A stretch of 34,980 nt of DNA from Haplomitrium mnioides (taxonomy: Eukaryota > Marchantiophyta > Haplomitriopsida > Calobryales): NCBI GenBank assembly GCA_049999725.1, contig JBNGIS010016967.1, positions 1 through 34,980 on the forward strand. The letters run 5' to 3'. Positions 10,966 to 21,616 of the stretch are shown piece after piece (the stretch's first letter is position 1; each line of letters starts with the position of its first letter). Made by a program: the position numbers and the translations under genes. The notes below the pieces were generated by a model. That model ran no database searches, was not told the origin of the DNA, and saw nothing but the letters and a program-made list of their open reading frames with translations.

Positions 10966-12455
10966 GAGCAAGCTAGGGTAAGAAGAGGTTGGATACATGT
11001 ATGTTAGTTTATGTTTGTAAATTATTTGCATACCTTAGCCAAAGAAAAAATTGATGATCTACATCAAAAAAAGTAACACGCAAGGGTTGCCTATACATGT
11101 GAGTTGTTTGTAGGTTGCATGGAAAACAATGGATCCAGAAATAAAGGAGAACAACATTAGAATAAGAGGGGCTCATCCCTCAACTAGCTTGTGTTGTTAG
11201 CAAATTTGTTGTGCATATGGTTTTATTCTTTTATTTGTGAGGAGAGGAAGGATCTGAGTTGAGTGCAAGGCATTATCATCCTTGAGTTTTCCCATTACCT
11301 CTAGAGAGTGGCAAAAAATCAGCATGAAGAATTTGATCAATACTTGCTGTCAAGACCTAATGACACCAACAAGGAGTTGTGATAGCTTGTCAGTGCCATA
11401 TATGATGAGGTTGAATTGCTTAAAACTTTGTGTTGACTCCACATGGTGAAGAACATGCTATTTATGCAATTGGGATGTGTGTAGATGTTTTCCTAAACCA
11501 TACCAATTTCAAAAATCTCTCTGTTATTCTAGGAGATCTTTTATTCGATATCAAGTTCTGTTCTATTTTTAACACATTGTGTAAAAAGTGCATAGTTTTG
11601 AGATATATTACATGAAGTGAATTTTTTAACTGGTTCTTGAACAATTCTCTTTCTCATCAATTCAGCTTTGGCCATGGTTTCATGTTCAATGGCCTTTCAG
11701 ATGATTTCTTCCAAATGAATGTCTTCTCTTTTTAGCTTAGTAATAACTAGTTCTAGCCCAACTAATACAACAAAGTGTTGATGCCTGATTTGGAAGGATC
11801 ACTATTGGAACAATCCCTTCTTTATTGATCAAAATGACACCTTAGTCATCTCCCTTAGTGGCTTTTGTTCTTAGCCTCTTTGACGTGATAAAATATCCTC
11901 TCTTTTTTTTGTTTCAACTATTCACCTATTTTTGAAGATAGCAAATCTTGTGTTTAGTAGTCCCTACACTGCATTTCCTTTCTTCATTGCCACACCCTCA
12001 ACATTGACAATTGTTTCTATGGATAGATCATCAATCTCTTGCTCTAGCACTGCCTTGTCTTCCTTAGTGAAAGGCTTCTCATATTTAGCCACATACAAGA
12101 AAAATGACTTTTACCAAATATTGGGTTTCTAGGAGTTGGCATTTTTCACATGTTTTATCATTTAGTGCAAAATGTATGTTTAGAACCCTTGCTATGCATT
12201 TGTGAATAACACCAAGGCTTACATACTGCCTATTTGGTTGCTGCCAAAGGGTTTGCAAACACCTGTACAAACTCCAACATTAATGAGTTGATAAGATCAA
12301 TGACTCTTCGCCTATCGTACATGTATGGAACCTTTAGATATAGATACTTCTTCACTTCATAAGACTTCACCTTCTTCTTTGAGCACTCTTCTGTGGGTAA
12401 ATCATACATTTGGATAATATATGCTACATCAATTTGAATGGTCTTGCCTCTCTAT
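10966..12455. other. unassigned region
   Basis: No gene I can name. On -, 12450 to 12250 reads as a coherent polar stretch including VKSYEVKKYLYLKVPYMYDR, which could be part of a decayed coding region, but I recognise no domain. Small open frames at 11430-11615 (+) and 11932-12132 (+) look incidental. AT-rich throughout. Confidence 0.35.
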
Positions 12456-13490
12456 TGTAACGAGCTATGAGGGTAAGGGAGAGGAGCCCTATGTTTGGGT
12501 GTGTAAGGGGGATTGGGTGGTGTCTATCTCAAGCTAAGTTGTAGTGTATCGGATGGTTCAAAGTATTCCTGTATACTATTCCATCGACTGGTTGCAGCAT
12601 GATATAACAAAAATGGGTGGGTAACATCAGGAAGAGAGGATGAGCGTTTCTAGAGTGGGACAAATCTCACATGATGACAACTTTGAATGTAACCCGAAAT
12701 GGAAAATCATTCATCTTGGAGGCTGGTAAAGAAATGCAAGGGGCGCAAGTAGATCAGTTGACAAGCAAGTAGGCAGATGTGAGAGACAAGAGTCGCAATC
12801 TATAGGCAAGGTGAGTTATAGGAACATCGTTCTTTGACGAGTGCACTCTAACACCAAAGGTTGGGGAGAAAGCTACACGATAAGAATTCCTATGATTGGA
12901 GGAATGGATAAGGTAATGGCCAAGAGGCAAATCTATCTAAAAAGATAATGACAGAAATGATCATTGGATGGGAAATGGGAGTTGTTAAGATCAGGTTTGG
13001 GACATCTACGCATGGATTAGGTTCTAAGACTAGTTCAATGTATTGGAGTGGGGTTTAATGTTAGTCTGATTAATCACATTGTGTTTTAAAGATTCATTGG
13101 AAAAGGAATGTACGGGTTGTTAGAGGCAACGATCAAACTACTTTGTTGAAAACAATGTTGGACGACTGTATATTGTTGATTAGAGCTAAGTACTCGTGGT
13201 TAAAGGAGAGTATCGGTCTATGAGTTCAAACAGAGCCAACTTAATGGGTGCTACGGACAAGGATATCAGACCATATGATCGAGTCAAGAAATTATTAGAA
13301 TAATGTCAAAAGTATAGTGTTATATGGCAGTAATCTAGGTCTCAGAATACATGGGGTATATGATTGTGGAGAAAGTTGTGTGAAAGGAAAAAGCTATGTC
13401 GTACACAGGATTGAAATGAAACAATAATAGCAGATATTGAGTTCCTATTGCCTTTGTGGTTTTAATTCCTCTCAATCAAAAGCGATAGGT
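12456..13490 (+). mobile_element. LTR-like sequence, right border unknown
   Basis: Begins TGTAACGAGC. From offset 14 it carries AGGG...GGAGAGGAGCCCTATG and then TTGTAGTGTAT near 12538. The insertion at 16611 begins TGTTAGGTC and carries AGGG...GGGGAGGAGCCCTGATG and TTGTAGTATAT at matching offsets in the same order. I infer related LTR starts. The interior is purine-rich with low C, and I see no coding. No right TG/CA border or target duplication was found (left flank TCTAT). Length is therefore provisional. Confidence 0.4.
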
Positions 13491-14440
13491 AGGCAAATTC
13501 CCTCACCTTTGTACTCAATTTTTGGTCAAAGAGAATGTGATGTTTGCTGGTTTTTTAGATCTGAAACTCTCAGGTAATAACTCTCTTGATTCAAAAGATA
13601 TTGACTTAAAATTTCACACAAAGTTTTTCCACATTCAGATTTGACTTCTCACAAAGTTTTAGCTTCTGTTTACTCTTAGTAGAAAAAAAGAATTCACAAT
13701 TCTAATGTTGAAAGAAAAGTGAACTTGAAGAACCTGAATAATATTTCTTCAACTTCAACTGATTGTCACAGAACAACCCCAACTTTAAATGAATAGAAAT
13801 TTAATGGAAAACTGTAGCCCTTGTTGTCGACTCTCCAATGATATTCTTTTCACTTCCAGAACCATTGTAGAAGTGTTGCAATCACTCACAATATCAAGTT
13901 ATTTTTTATTTGACTCAATTGCCTATAAGTAATTGAGTAGAACTCCAAATGACTTGAAATTTCCTACAATGGGACGCTACTCTTTGTGAGCTTTTGATTT
14001 GCACCCTGAAAAAACTCCTCCTCTGGAAACTCCTCAAACCTTCAAAAAACTGAACCCCCTTCTTTCTTTCTTTTAGGGATTTTGCTAAAAGAAAGTTAAC
14101 TCTTTTTTCTTTTTTTTATAAGAACAACAAAAAGTAAACCCTTTTGCGTGACTAAGCACAAATAAGATAGAAAAAAAATTTGAGAAATTACTTTCTTCTT
14201 GGATCAGATGATCATTTGATAAAGTCTTTAAATGCTTGATGCCAACTATTCAACATGTCTCCAAAGTAGCATTAGAAGAAGATTTGAGAAAACTCCACTC
14301 CAAATCAGGTCAGAATATAGCTTGCAAGATCTCAATGCTCCTCATAGGTGACTATTGGGAAAAAAAAATTGGAATAGGTATGTTCATGACCGAATTCAAG
14401 AAATTATTACTGAAGTAATATACAATCCACTACCAGAAAA
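13491..14440 (-). other. likely 3' non-coding end of gypsy-A
   Basis: No coding seen. It lies downstream (on -) of the gypsy-A integrase. A candidate polypurine tract, AAAAGAAAGAAAGAAGGGGG read on -, occupies 14055-14074. The bases after it on - are TTCAG rather than TG, so an LTR start is not demonstrated. A 60-codon open stretch at 14236-14418 (+) resembles nothing. Confidence 0.35.
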
Positions 14441-16470
14441 ATGAACTCAAGGAATAATTCTTAAACCAACAAAAAAGGATTTGGAAGAAGAAAGTTTGGA
14501 ACAGAAAACGGTCTTGTATCTGTCGCTGATATCTTGACCCATAAGCAACTTGAGCTCTACTATCTAACCTCCTCACTCTGAGTGTCAATAGAATTGGTAC
14601 CCCTTGGAACTCCTCAATGTATCTCGCGATCCTCTTGATGATTTCTCAATGATAATCTCTACCTCTTCTCTCTTCTTTTTTATCTACAAAATATCTTTGG
14701 ATGCGATCTAGAGAATCCTCAAAGAGCCAATCGGCTGACCCTTTCTCTACCCACCATATCTATAGCAACTTCCACGTTGCACTAACATACATTAGTTTTA
14801 TTGTTCTAAAAGGTTCTTGAAAGTGCTTCACCGCTTCTTTTACAATTTTCTCTACATTTATCTATGGTAAGAAGAATGTGTTTCTCCCTTCTTTTGCTTC
14901 TTTTTTACATACTAGTCGAACCACAACATGACATCCACCCCCTCGAAACCTATGCATCCTTTGGTAGCCACCAAGAAAGAAAACTTTATGGTCAGCGTCA
15001 TAGAGTTTCTTCTTCTTCTTGAGTGAACTCTTCCTCTTCTGAATCATCTTCCCCTTCAAACATTAGCATATAAGCTCTAGTCTCCTCCAAAGCATTTTCT
15101 TTGTCTCTTAGCTTGAACAATTTCACCTATTGTCCTACAATTGGAACTTTGAGAAAAGTCCCATCCAACTCTCTAAATGGATATGTGGCATTGTCATACA
15201 CAACTACCACTACATATGGTCCAAACCAGGGTTTGGAGAACTTCCGAATCGTACTATGCTGGTTATTCAAGCTATTATCATATATCAATACCCAATCTCC
15301 TTGTAGATCTTGTGGTCTCAATCTATGTTGTTGATCAGATCTTTCTTTATTTTTTAGCCTTGCCTTCTTCAACCTTTCCAGTGCTAGGTGGATATATTCA
15401 AACCTCTTTTATTGCTGAATTTGAAGTGCAAGAAGGTCCTTTTTTGAGATCTGATCTTGCAAAGGTAAGACACTTAAACTCAATATACTCTCTTCAACAA
15501 GTATGATTGGTTTCTGGCCCTATATCAATTGAGTTGTCATATAACTAGTTACTGAGCTGTGAGTAGTTTTGTTAGCCCAAAGTGAAAATGGTAGCAACCC
15601 TGGCCACTCACCTTCTCTCCCTCTATATGCTTTGACAAGAGCCTTGATAATGGGAGGATGCTCACATTCACTCTTGGCATTGCCTTCAGGATTGTATGCT
15701 GTAGTGAGAGGAAGCTTATTCCCACATCTCTAAAAGAAATCTCTAGTCTCGTGAGTGTTCAATTCTCCCATATTAGCTGTAATATTAAGAACACAACTAT
15801 ATCTTGAAACCACATCCTCTAGTATGAATCGAAAAATTTTTCTATTGACTTGGTTCTCAATGCTCTTCCCTCAAGTTGAATGGATAAATCTTCTCTCTCT
15901 ACAACTAAATACTTCTATTGCCACATCCCAAGAGGTATAGCAAGTAGATATACTACTCACTTATAATGTAAAGTAAGTGGATAAGTTGGATGCAACCTAT
16001 CTCTATGTTGAATATCTGAATATGTCTAACATGTTTGACATGACTCAACAAATACAATCGTATCCTTATACATGTTTTTCCACCAATATTTTTCCTTCAA
16101 TTTAGAAAAAAAACCCATAAATCCCTCTATGTCGAGTTCATAAACTAATATGAAACTCATGGAGCAATTTGGTTTGTACTTCTTTCTCGTACACCACTCT
16201 TCTTGGTATATCATGGTATTTTTTCACCCTCTTCTATAAGTAGCCTCTTGCTAATAGATAATTGTAGGATTTTTGCCTCACTTTCTTGAATTGAGCTTCA
16301 CTCAATTTTAGTCTCTTTTTCAAGTTACTAAAAAAATGAGCAATATTTAGCCACTCTCCTTCATAAAGCTCTTCCATGAATGGTTTTTTCAGCTCATTAT
16401 TTCCCTTCTATATACGTGAATAAAATTCAGTACCTACATCATCAATATTCTAAATCATCTCTTCTTCTTG
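14441..16470 (-). pseudogene. gypsy-A integrase and C-terminus, disrupted
   Basis: Ty3/gypsy integrase on -. The N-terminal zinc-binding domain at 16214-16026 ends EKYWWKNMYKDTIVFVESCQ-TC, the standard YW-x2-M-x2-D-x3-F-V-x-SC-x2-C pattern. The core (about 16000-15500) is recognisable in broken frames, for example LLAIPLGMW and EGRALRTK. One expected catalytic Asp before LLAIPLG is Tyr. The C-terminal GPY/F module at 15372-15127 shows LQGDWVLIYDN, KPWFGPYVVV and ELDGTFLKVPI. A Lys/Arg-rich tail follows at 15059-14862. Many stops; non-functional. It continues the RNase H end at 16470-16610. Confidence 0.8.
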
Positions 16471-16610
16471 CTTATATCAAGCTCGAGAGAGCATATCTGC
16501 TCTTAGATTATCCTTCTTTGCTATTTGTTTGAATTCTAGATTCAAAGACTTGATATAAGTAATCCAACGCAACATTGCAATATCAGGAGTATTGCAATTG
16601 GTAATCATCC
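16471..16610 (-). pseudogene. gypsy-A RNase H, C-terminal half
   Basis: On -, immediately left of the LTR-like insertion, one open frame reads TNCNTPDIAMLRWITYIKSL and on to KKDNLRADMLSRA, the end of gypsy RNase H (P-D-I-A-x-L-R-W ... ADxLSRA). The N-terminal half lies 3.8 kb away at 20424-20690. The two halves abut in phase when the insertion and one copy of CATCC are disregarded, so this was one continuous coding sequence before insertion. Confidence 0.88.
16606..16610. repeat. target site duplication CATCC, left copy
   Basis: CATCC directly before TGTTAGG. The right copy is at 20424-20428, directly after CCTAACA. Five bases is the usual target duplication length for LTR retroelements. Confidence 0.88.
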
Positions 16611-16734
16611 TGTTAGGTCTTGAAATTCAGGGCATAGGGGGAGGAGCCCTGATGGTTGGTCGATTGTTGTAGTATATGCCTAACTTCGAACGGTGAGTAA
16701 CAGGTTGGGTAAGTAAGGAACCCCGCTGATCGGG

Positions 16735-16906
16735 CTATCTAGGATGACACTTGATCGTGGTGGTAGTGAAGTCCACCAGGATACAAGGGACCGTGGGGGT
16801 GCTTCTTCCCCCAGGATCGGCTATCAAGGGTTACACTTGGTCGTGGTGGTAGTGAAGTCCACCAGGACACAAGGGATTGTGAGGGTGCTTCTTTCCCCCA
16901 AGATCG
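16735..16906 (+). repeat. 86-bp tandem duplication with hairpins
   Basis: Two copies start at about 16735 (CTATCTAGGATGACACTTG) and 16821 (CTATCAAGGGTTACACTTG). Each copy holds two self-complementary arms: TGGTGG, nine bases, CCACCA; and, in the first copy, GGGGG, a short loop, CCCCC (partly decayed in the second). Open frames on both strands here are by-products. It lies near the left end of the inserted LTR. Confidence 0.85.
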
Positions 16907-17040
16907 GCTTAGGACCTGCAAACAACTTGTGGCATGCGGGCTGGTCTTCCGGCTTAGGAACAGTATCCCATAACAGAAATTGAAATAAATCAAATGCGTC
17001 TGATTCTTAGATGTGTTCTAACTTTGAAAAGAAAATCATG

Positions 17041-17640
17041 AAAACTCAAATGTATGACAGCACATAATCATTCACATAAATTGGATAGCACTTTATTCAA
17101 TAACCAGGTTCACGACACCACTACAACATCCTCTTAGCCTCATCCTTCCTCAACTCTAACCTCCTCAAACGTATTCTCCTACCTATAACAATCTTCACTA
17201 ATCATCAATCACGTTTTTTCCACAGACTAAGACACCACCTATCCAGACTACTGTAAACACTTAACTTCAACAAATGAACTGAACAACGGAATTACAAACA
17301 AAACCCTTCACTCTCATGCAACACACGACACATAAACGTTTTTCACTTTTTTGTTCACTTTGTTCTTTACCTTAGCTACCAGCCAACGACACCATCTTGG
17401 GAAAGATCCAATCAGATAAAGCCCTCTAAGTACTGGTCCCCTTCTCACCAACATCTTACCAACCATAACACTTCACCAATAGTCCTTAATTCACCCCACA
17501 AGTCTGTTCCCCACATGCCTCGAGTCTTCTTGTCCACCTTTCTTTTACCACCCAATTCCACCTTTGCTGACTTTCCCACACCTGAGAACCATACTGGTTC
17601 CTGTAACCCTCCTACCAATTCAACACCCCTCAGATGTAGC
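17041..17640 (+). other. G-poor segment upstream of the LTR TATA box
   Basis: The + strand is strikingly short of G: by hand count 48 G in 540 bases from 17101 to 17640 (about 9 percent), with C several times more common. There is no coding. The strand asymmetry stops at the TATA box region. It may be the U3 portion of the LTR. Confidence 0.7.
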
Positions 17641-17673
17641 CTTGTTTGATGTCACCATCATGTTCCCATTCTC

Positions 17674-17680
17674 TATATAA
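17674..17680 (+). promoter_or_regulatory. TATA box of the inserted LTR
   Basis: TATATAA in the context CTCTATATAACGGCATCC, followed by a pyrimidine-rich stretch about 30 bases later where transcription would be expected to start. It lies about 1.06 kb into the LTR, giving a long U3. Functional status is unknown. Confidence 0.5.
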
Positions 17681-17801
17681 CGGCATCCCTCTTCCAGCTT
17701 GTCTTTCTCTCTTCTTTTAACCAATAACTTCTCTATCCGTGAAAACCCCAGAAGCTGATCCCCCCCTTTGGGAGACTCAACTCAACGGTTCGTCCGTGTT
17801 T

Positions 17802-17828
17802 TATATATATATATATATTTTTTTTTTC
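17802..17828. repeat. (TA)n followed by T-run
   Basis: About 16 bases of TA repeat (17802-17817) run into about 11 T residues. It is a simple repeat between the TATA box region and the minisatellite. Confidence 0.9.
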
Positions 17829-17849
17829 TGTTTTGTTTTCTTTGCGGAC

Positions 17850-18872
17850 TGTCCCATACTCTGCGGTCCGTACCATGCTTCTGCGGATTTTGCCAAGCTC
17901 TGCGAACCGTACCCGATTCCGCGGACAACGGGCTCTGCGGAAAACGGATTTTGCGGACAACAGACTCTGAGGAAAACGGACTCTGCGGACAACGGACTCT
18001 GTGGTCAACAGGTTCTTCCGACCACGGGCTTTGCGGACATGGCCTGACTCCGCGGACAACAGGCTCTGCGGAAAACGGATTTTGCGGACAACAGACTCTG
18101 AGGAAAACAGACTCTGCGGACAACGGACTCTGTGGTCAACAGGTTCTTCCGACCACGGGCTTTGCGGACATGGCCTGACTCCGCGGACAACAGGCTCTGC
18201 GGAAAACGGATTTTGCGGACAACAGACTCTGAGGAAAACNNNNNNNNNNNNNNNNNNNNNNNNNNNNNNNNNNNNNNNNNNNNNNNNNNNNNNNNNNNNN
18301 NNNNNNNNNNNNNNNNNNNNNNNNNNNNNNNNNNNNNNNGGACTCTGCGGACAACGGATTCTTCGAAATACGGGCTCTGCGGACCACGGAATCTTCGGCC
18401 CACGGACTCTTCAGACACGGACTCTTCGGATAACGGGCTCTTTAGACAACAGACTCTTCAGATAACGGGCTCTTCGGACAATGGACTCTTCGGATAACGG
18501 GATCTTCGGACAACGGATTCTTCGGACTACGGACTCTTCGGATAACGGGCTCTTCGGACAACGGAATCTTCGGACAATGGAATCTTCGGACAACGGAACC
18601 TTCGGACGATGGAATCTTCGGACAACGGGCTCTTCGGATGACGGAATCTTCGGACAACGGAATCTTCGGACAACGGAATCTTCGGACAACGGACTCTTCG
18701 GACCACGGAATCTTCGGACAACGGAATCTTCTGACAATAGAATCTTCGGACAACGGAATCTTCGGACAACGGGCTCTTCGGATGACGGGCTCTTCGGACG
18801 ACGGAATCTTCGGACAACGGGCTCTTCGGATGACGGGATCTTCGAACGACGGACTCTTCGGACAACGGGCTA
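17850..18872. repeat. 16-bp minisatellite with 131-bp higher-order repeats
   Basis: A tandem array with consensus near TTCGGACAACGGAATC (16 bp), much of it nearly exact from 18410 to 18870. In the left part (17850-18239) the units carry CTGCGGA variants and are organised into a 131-bp higher-order unit: CCGCGGACAAC recurs at 17919, 18050 and 18181. A 100-base gap (18240-18339) lies inside. Because 16 is not a multiple of 3 and the consensus has no stops, several frames on both strands stay open with 16-residue periodic translations. These are artefacts of the repeat, not evidence for a protein. Confidence 0.95.
18240..18339. other. assembly gap (100 N) inside the minisatellite
   Basis: Exactly 100 N, a conventional placeholder for a gap of unknown size, placed where the 131-bp higher-order units are most alike. 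The array is therefore probably under-represented. Confidence 0.98.
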
Positions 18873-20423
18873 ATCACTCCCCCGAAATCTCTCTCGCATT
18901 CTGTTTTATCCTCTTTTTCTTTTCTTCTCTTCCGTTCCCCCCTTGTTCGCCAGCCCGTGGTGCCTCTCTCCGTTGTGAATCGCCAGAGATCTTGGTATCT
19001 TGTGATCTGATTTTGCCAGGCCTTCCATCGCGAGTCTGACCGCGTTCAGAGAAATAGACAGGCTCTCTTCCAGGTATATCAAGAATCGCACTCATAGCCT
19101 ACTCCCACATTAGATGTATCTGCCTTCATCTGTCACCACTTNNNNNNNNNNNNNNNNNNNNNNNNNNNNNNNNNNNNNNNNNNNNNNNNNNNNNNNNNNN
19201 NNNNNNNNNNNNNNNNNNNNNNNNNNNNNNNNNNNNNNNNNCCCCTCAACGAAGAATCAAGGACGCCTCATGGTGAGTTTTTTTTTTTCTTTTTTCTTTT
19301 TCGACCTTCTCACATACACCAGCGAAATTGTGTTAAATTTTTTTACTTCGCAAAGGCAGCCGACTCGAGGGACACAGTAATCAGTACAGACCAATTGGGA
19401 AAATCCACTGGAAACTCTCCCCGATGACTTCGACCACCTTCGCCTGCATATTCATGGCTCTCAACGAAGTGCCAAAATTGGCGCTGCTCTGGAACATTGT
19501 GACGGACCCCGGTGCCTCCTTGAGCGTGGCTACAGCATTGCGATTGTAGCAGCGCCTAAGCTATGCTGCTCTTCTCTCTCTCTTGCTTCGTCGTACCCCC
19601 GGTCTCGCTACTGCACACCTTTCCCTTTCGCAACCTCTCTCCCTCAACCTTGTCCTTTTTTCTGTCTTTAAAGCAGCACGGTTCCCTAAAAAGAAACATT
19701 TCCATCCATCTCTGTCTTCAAGGCGGCGCGGTTCCCCAAAAAGAAACATCTCTATCAAGATCAAGAACCCCCCCGGAGAGCGGGAACCTTTTCCTACCCT
19801 AACTCCCATGTGCGGGGATTTTTCCTGTCCGTTGGATCCAATAGATCCAGTCCTTCTATTTTAATCCCTTTCTTCCTTCCCTCCTTGGCTTGGTAGCTTA
19901 GGTTTAGTATTAGTTAGTTAATTTTTAACTTATATTTTAACATACTTTACTAAACACAGAATTTAACCAAATAAACTTATTAGTATTATTTTTCTTCAAA
20001 ACTCCACAAACACAAAAAAGCATATGTTTGCACATTACACAATACACACATACGCACACGAATCTTACGTACAACCTACACCTTCTCTTCTTGTCTTCTT
20101 CCTGTTGAGCATTTTTTTCTCCATTTTCTCCATTCTGTTTGTCGACCTGGTTGGTAGTTCGTACCTATGATTCCAAAACAAGTGCTATTCCTACAATTGT
20201 AATTCTAGATCCTAAGTAACTTTTCTACTTTGAATATAATAAAAATGTTTTTAAACTAAATCCTATAAAAGTCTTGGTTGAATTTCTGAGAATCTTCCGT
20301 TTGGACAGTGTCCATTGTTTGCCGATTCCGCCATTTGCTTGCTTGCTTTCTTCATTTTCCTCGATTTCGTCTTCCTTTGTCTCTCCTTGCATGCATCTGT
20401 AGCTCCCATCCTGGACCCTAACA
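18873..20423 (+). other. right part of the inserted LTR, with gap
   Basis: No gene recognised. It contains pyrimidine-rich runs, a 100-base gap at 19142-19241, and a splice-donor-like CATGGTGAGTTTT at about 19270. TTGGCGCTGCTCTGGAA at 19478-19494 resembles the TGGCGCCGTCTGTGGGAA primer-binding sequence of some plant gypsy elements. A short internal near-repeat, ARGCRGCRCGGTTCCC followed by AAAAAGAAACAT, occurs at about 19672 and 19725. From about 19860 it becomes AT-rich. The right end is CCTAACA. Confidence 0.55.
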
Positions 20424-20428
20424 CATCC
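20424..20428. repeat. target site duplication CATCC, right copy
   Basis: CATCC directly after the CCTAACA end of the insertion; partner of 16606-16610. Confidence 0.88.
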
Positions 20429-20690
20429 CCAACAAAGGTATGCAATCTATTTCCACAATCAATGATGCTCCAATCGAGTATTATTTCTCACCTTTTATAG
20501 CTGCTACCACCTCTCATAGCTCTCGCTTTACTTATGGATAACTTCTTTATCGTTTGTTCAATACTTTGCATCCACACCAAATCGCAAATCGGTTTCCTTC
20601 CTCATTATCTTGCTTAATTTCCTAGCCTATAGCAATAGAGCTGTCATCTACAATCAATATCACATGCTTTTCATTTTCAAAGCTCACTCT
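20429..20690 (-). pseudogene. gypsy-A RNase H, N-terminal half
   Basis: Reads on from the RT frame. Broken frames give ILIVDDSSIAIG and then EVVAAIKGEK...YSIGASLIVEIDCIPLL, the gypsy RNase H order (the D-x-S active-site region, the KREL...V.A.K helix, then ETD-x-x-PLLG). Stops occur at several places. It ends at the insertion junction and is completed at 16610-16471. Confidence 0.8.
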
Positions 20691-21330
20691 TCAAAGGACA
20701 AGCTCAAAAGATAATAGTTTCTTTAGTTTTTGCACAACTCTTGTATGGTGATCCTCCCACCCAAACTCCTTGCCTTTGCATAACAAATCATACAAAATAT
20801 TTGCTACATGTGCAAAAAAAGGGATCCACATATGGTAGAAAACACATGCCCAAAGAAATATGTGTACCTTTGTAACTGAACTACATGTATATTTTAGTGG
20901 TTGAATGACATCAATTTTCTTTTGATCGGGTTTTCGGCCAAACCAGCCATATAAATGACCAACAATCACAACCTCATAAACTCCAAAAGATGATTTCACC
21001 TCCAATAAGGTTCGATTTACCTCTTCCAGCCTTTTTAAAGTCTGACAACAATCCAAAATATGATCTGTAACAAATGTTTGCCACCTACTCTCATCCAAAG
21101 CTTTATTTTTGTCTTCTTCTATACATCATTTGACTGAATGTCATCAAAAAATGGCATAATATTTTTTGGAATAAAGTCTATTATAATCTTGTTCATCTCA
21201 TTCATCATATGTGTTATTGAACTTGTAGCACCTTGAGGTAAAGTGCACATTCTTGATAAACTATGCTCTGCATGTTCCAAGTTTGCAACCTCATTCTCGA
21301 CACTTCTTATTGCATAATGCTTGTAGCACT
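20691..21330 (-). pseudogene. gypsy-A reverse transcriptase, C-terminal part
   Basis: Ty3/gypsy RT. From about 21270 on - it reads RMCTLPQGATSSITHMMNEM and then MPFFDDIQSN (the DD of the polymerase active site; the usual Y/F-x-DD context is FFDD here). The open frame 21098-20691 follows with SSFGVYEVVIVGHLYGWFGR, KIDVIQPL, FYHMWIPFFAHVANILYDLL and KKLL, the palm/thumb and connection order. A stop-free 135-codon stretch is long for so old a copy, but upstream parts are broken. Its style (LPQGAT, GHxxGxxGRKP) differs from the RT N-terminus at 22.3-22.5 kb, so they may be separate elements. Confidence 0.85.
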
Positions 21331-21399
21331 CTAGTCAATCCACAATTTTAGCAGTCTAATACAAAATAAAGATTGTGAAACTCCAAACTTTGGCATAAG

Positions 21400-21616
21400 T
21401 AACAACAAGTTAAAGAAATGGTAGATGAGATTCCATTACATGATGCATAAGCTCAAAGCCAAAATAGTAGACTAATCATTTCCTAAACATCTTTTGATTT
21501 TTATACTAGATTTGTATAATAAAACGATTGATATGTGGAAATCTAAGTGCAATATAAAACTCTTTATCCATCTTGTCGATTTATTCACATATCTTCCAAC
21601 ATGCAAGTAAAATCTT
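21400..21616 (-). other. copia-3 leader, possible gag start
   Basis: On -, directly after the primer binding site, GCATGTTGGAAGATATGTG...ATAAATCGACAAG precedes ATGGATAAAGAG, where a copia gag would begin. Only a short stretch is readable before stops. The left limit of the copia-3 fragment is not clear because gypsy-A RT resumes by about 21330. Confidence 0.45.

Larger units (their letters stand above)
16611..20423 (+). mobile_element. 3.8 kb LTR-like insertion (probable solo LTR) in gypsy-A
   Basis: A 3813-base insertion (as assembled, including two 100-base gaps) with TGTTAGG at its left end and CCTAACA at its right end: perfect 7-bp inverted repeats beginning TG and ending CA. It is flanked by CATCC on both sides and splits the RNase H domain of a minus-strand gypsy element in phase. 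No gag-pol is seen inside and no internal copy of its own left end was found, so a single large LTR left by LTR-LTR recombination is the simplest reading. In order it contains a G-rich 86-bp tandem duplication, a 600-base G-poor segment, a TATA box, a 16-bp minisatellite and pyrimidine-rich sequence. Orientation (+) is inferred from the TATA box. The gaps mean its real size is larger or unknown. Confidence 0.8.

Noticed and set aside
14055-14074. Polypurine tract marking a gypsy-A 3' LTR
   Set aside because: The purine run is convincing but TG does not follow it; kept only as a note in the region entry.
17739-18877. Many long open frames on both strands over the minisatellite (up to about 150 codons)
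   Set aside because: The 16-bp stop-free unit keeps several frames open; the translations are strictly periodic and some run through N. No evidence of a protein.
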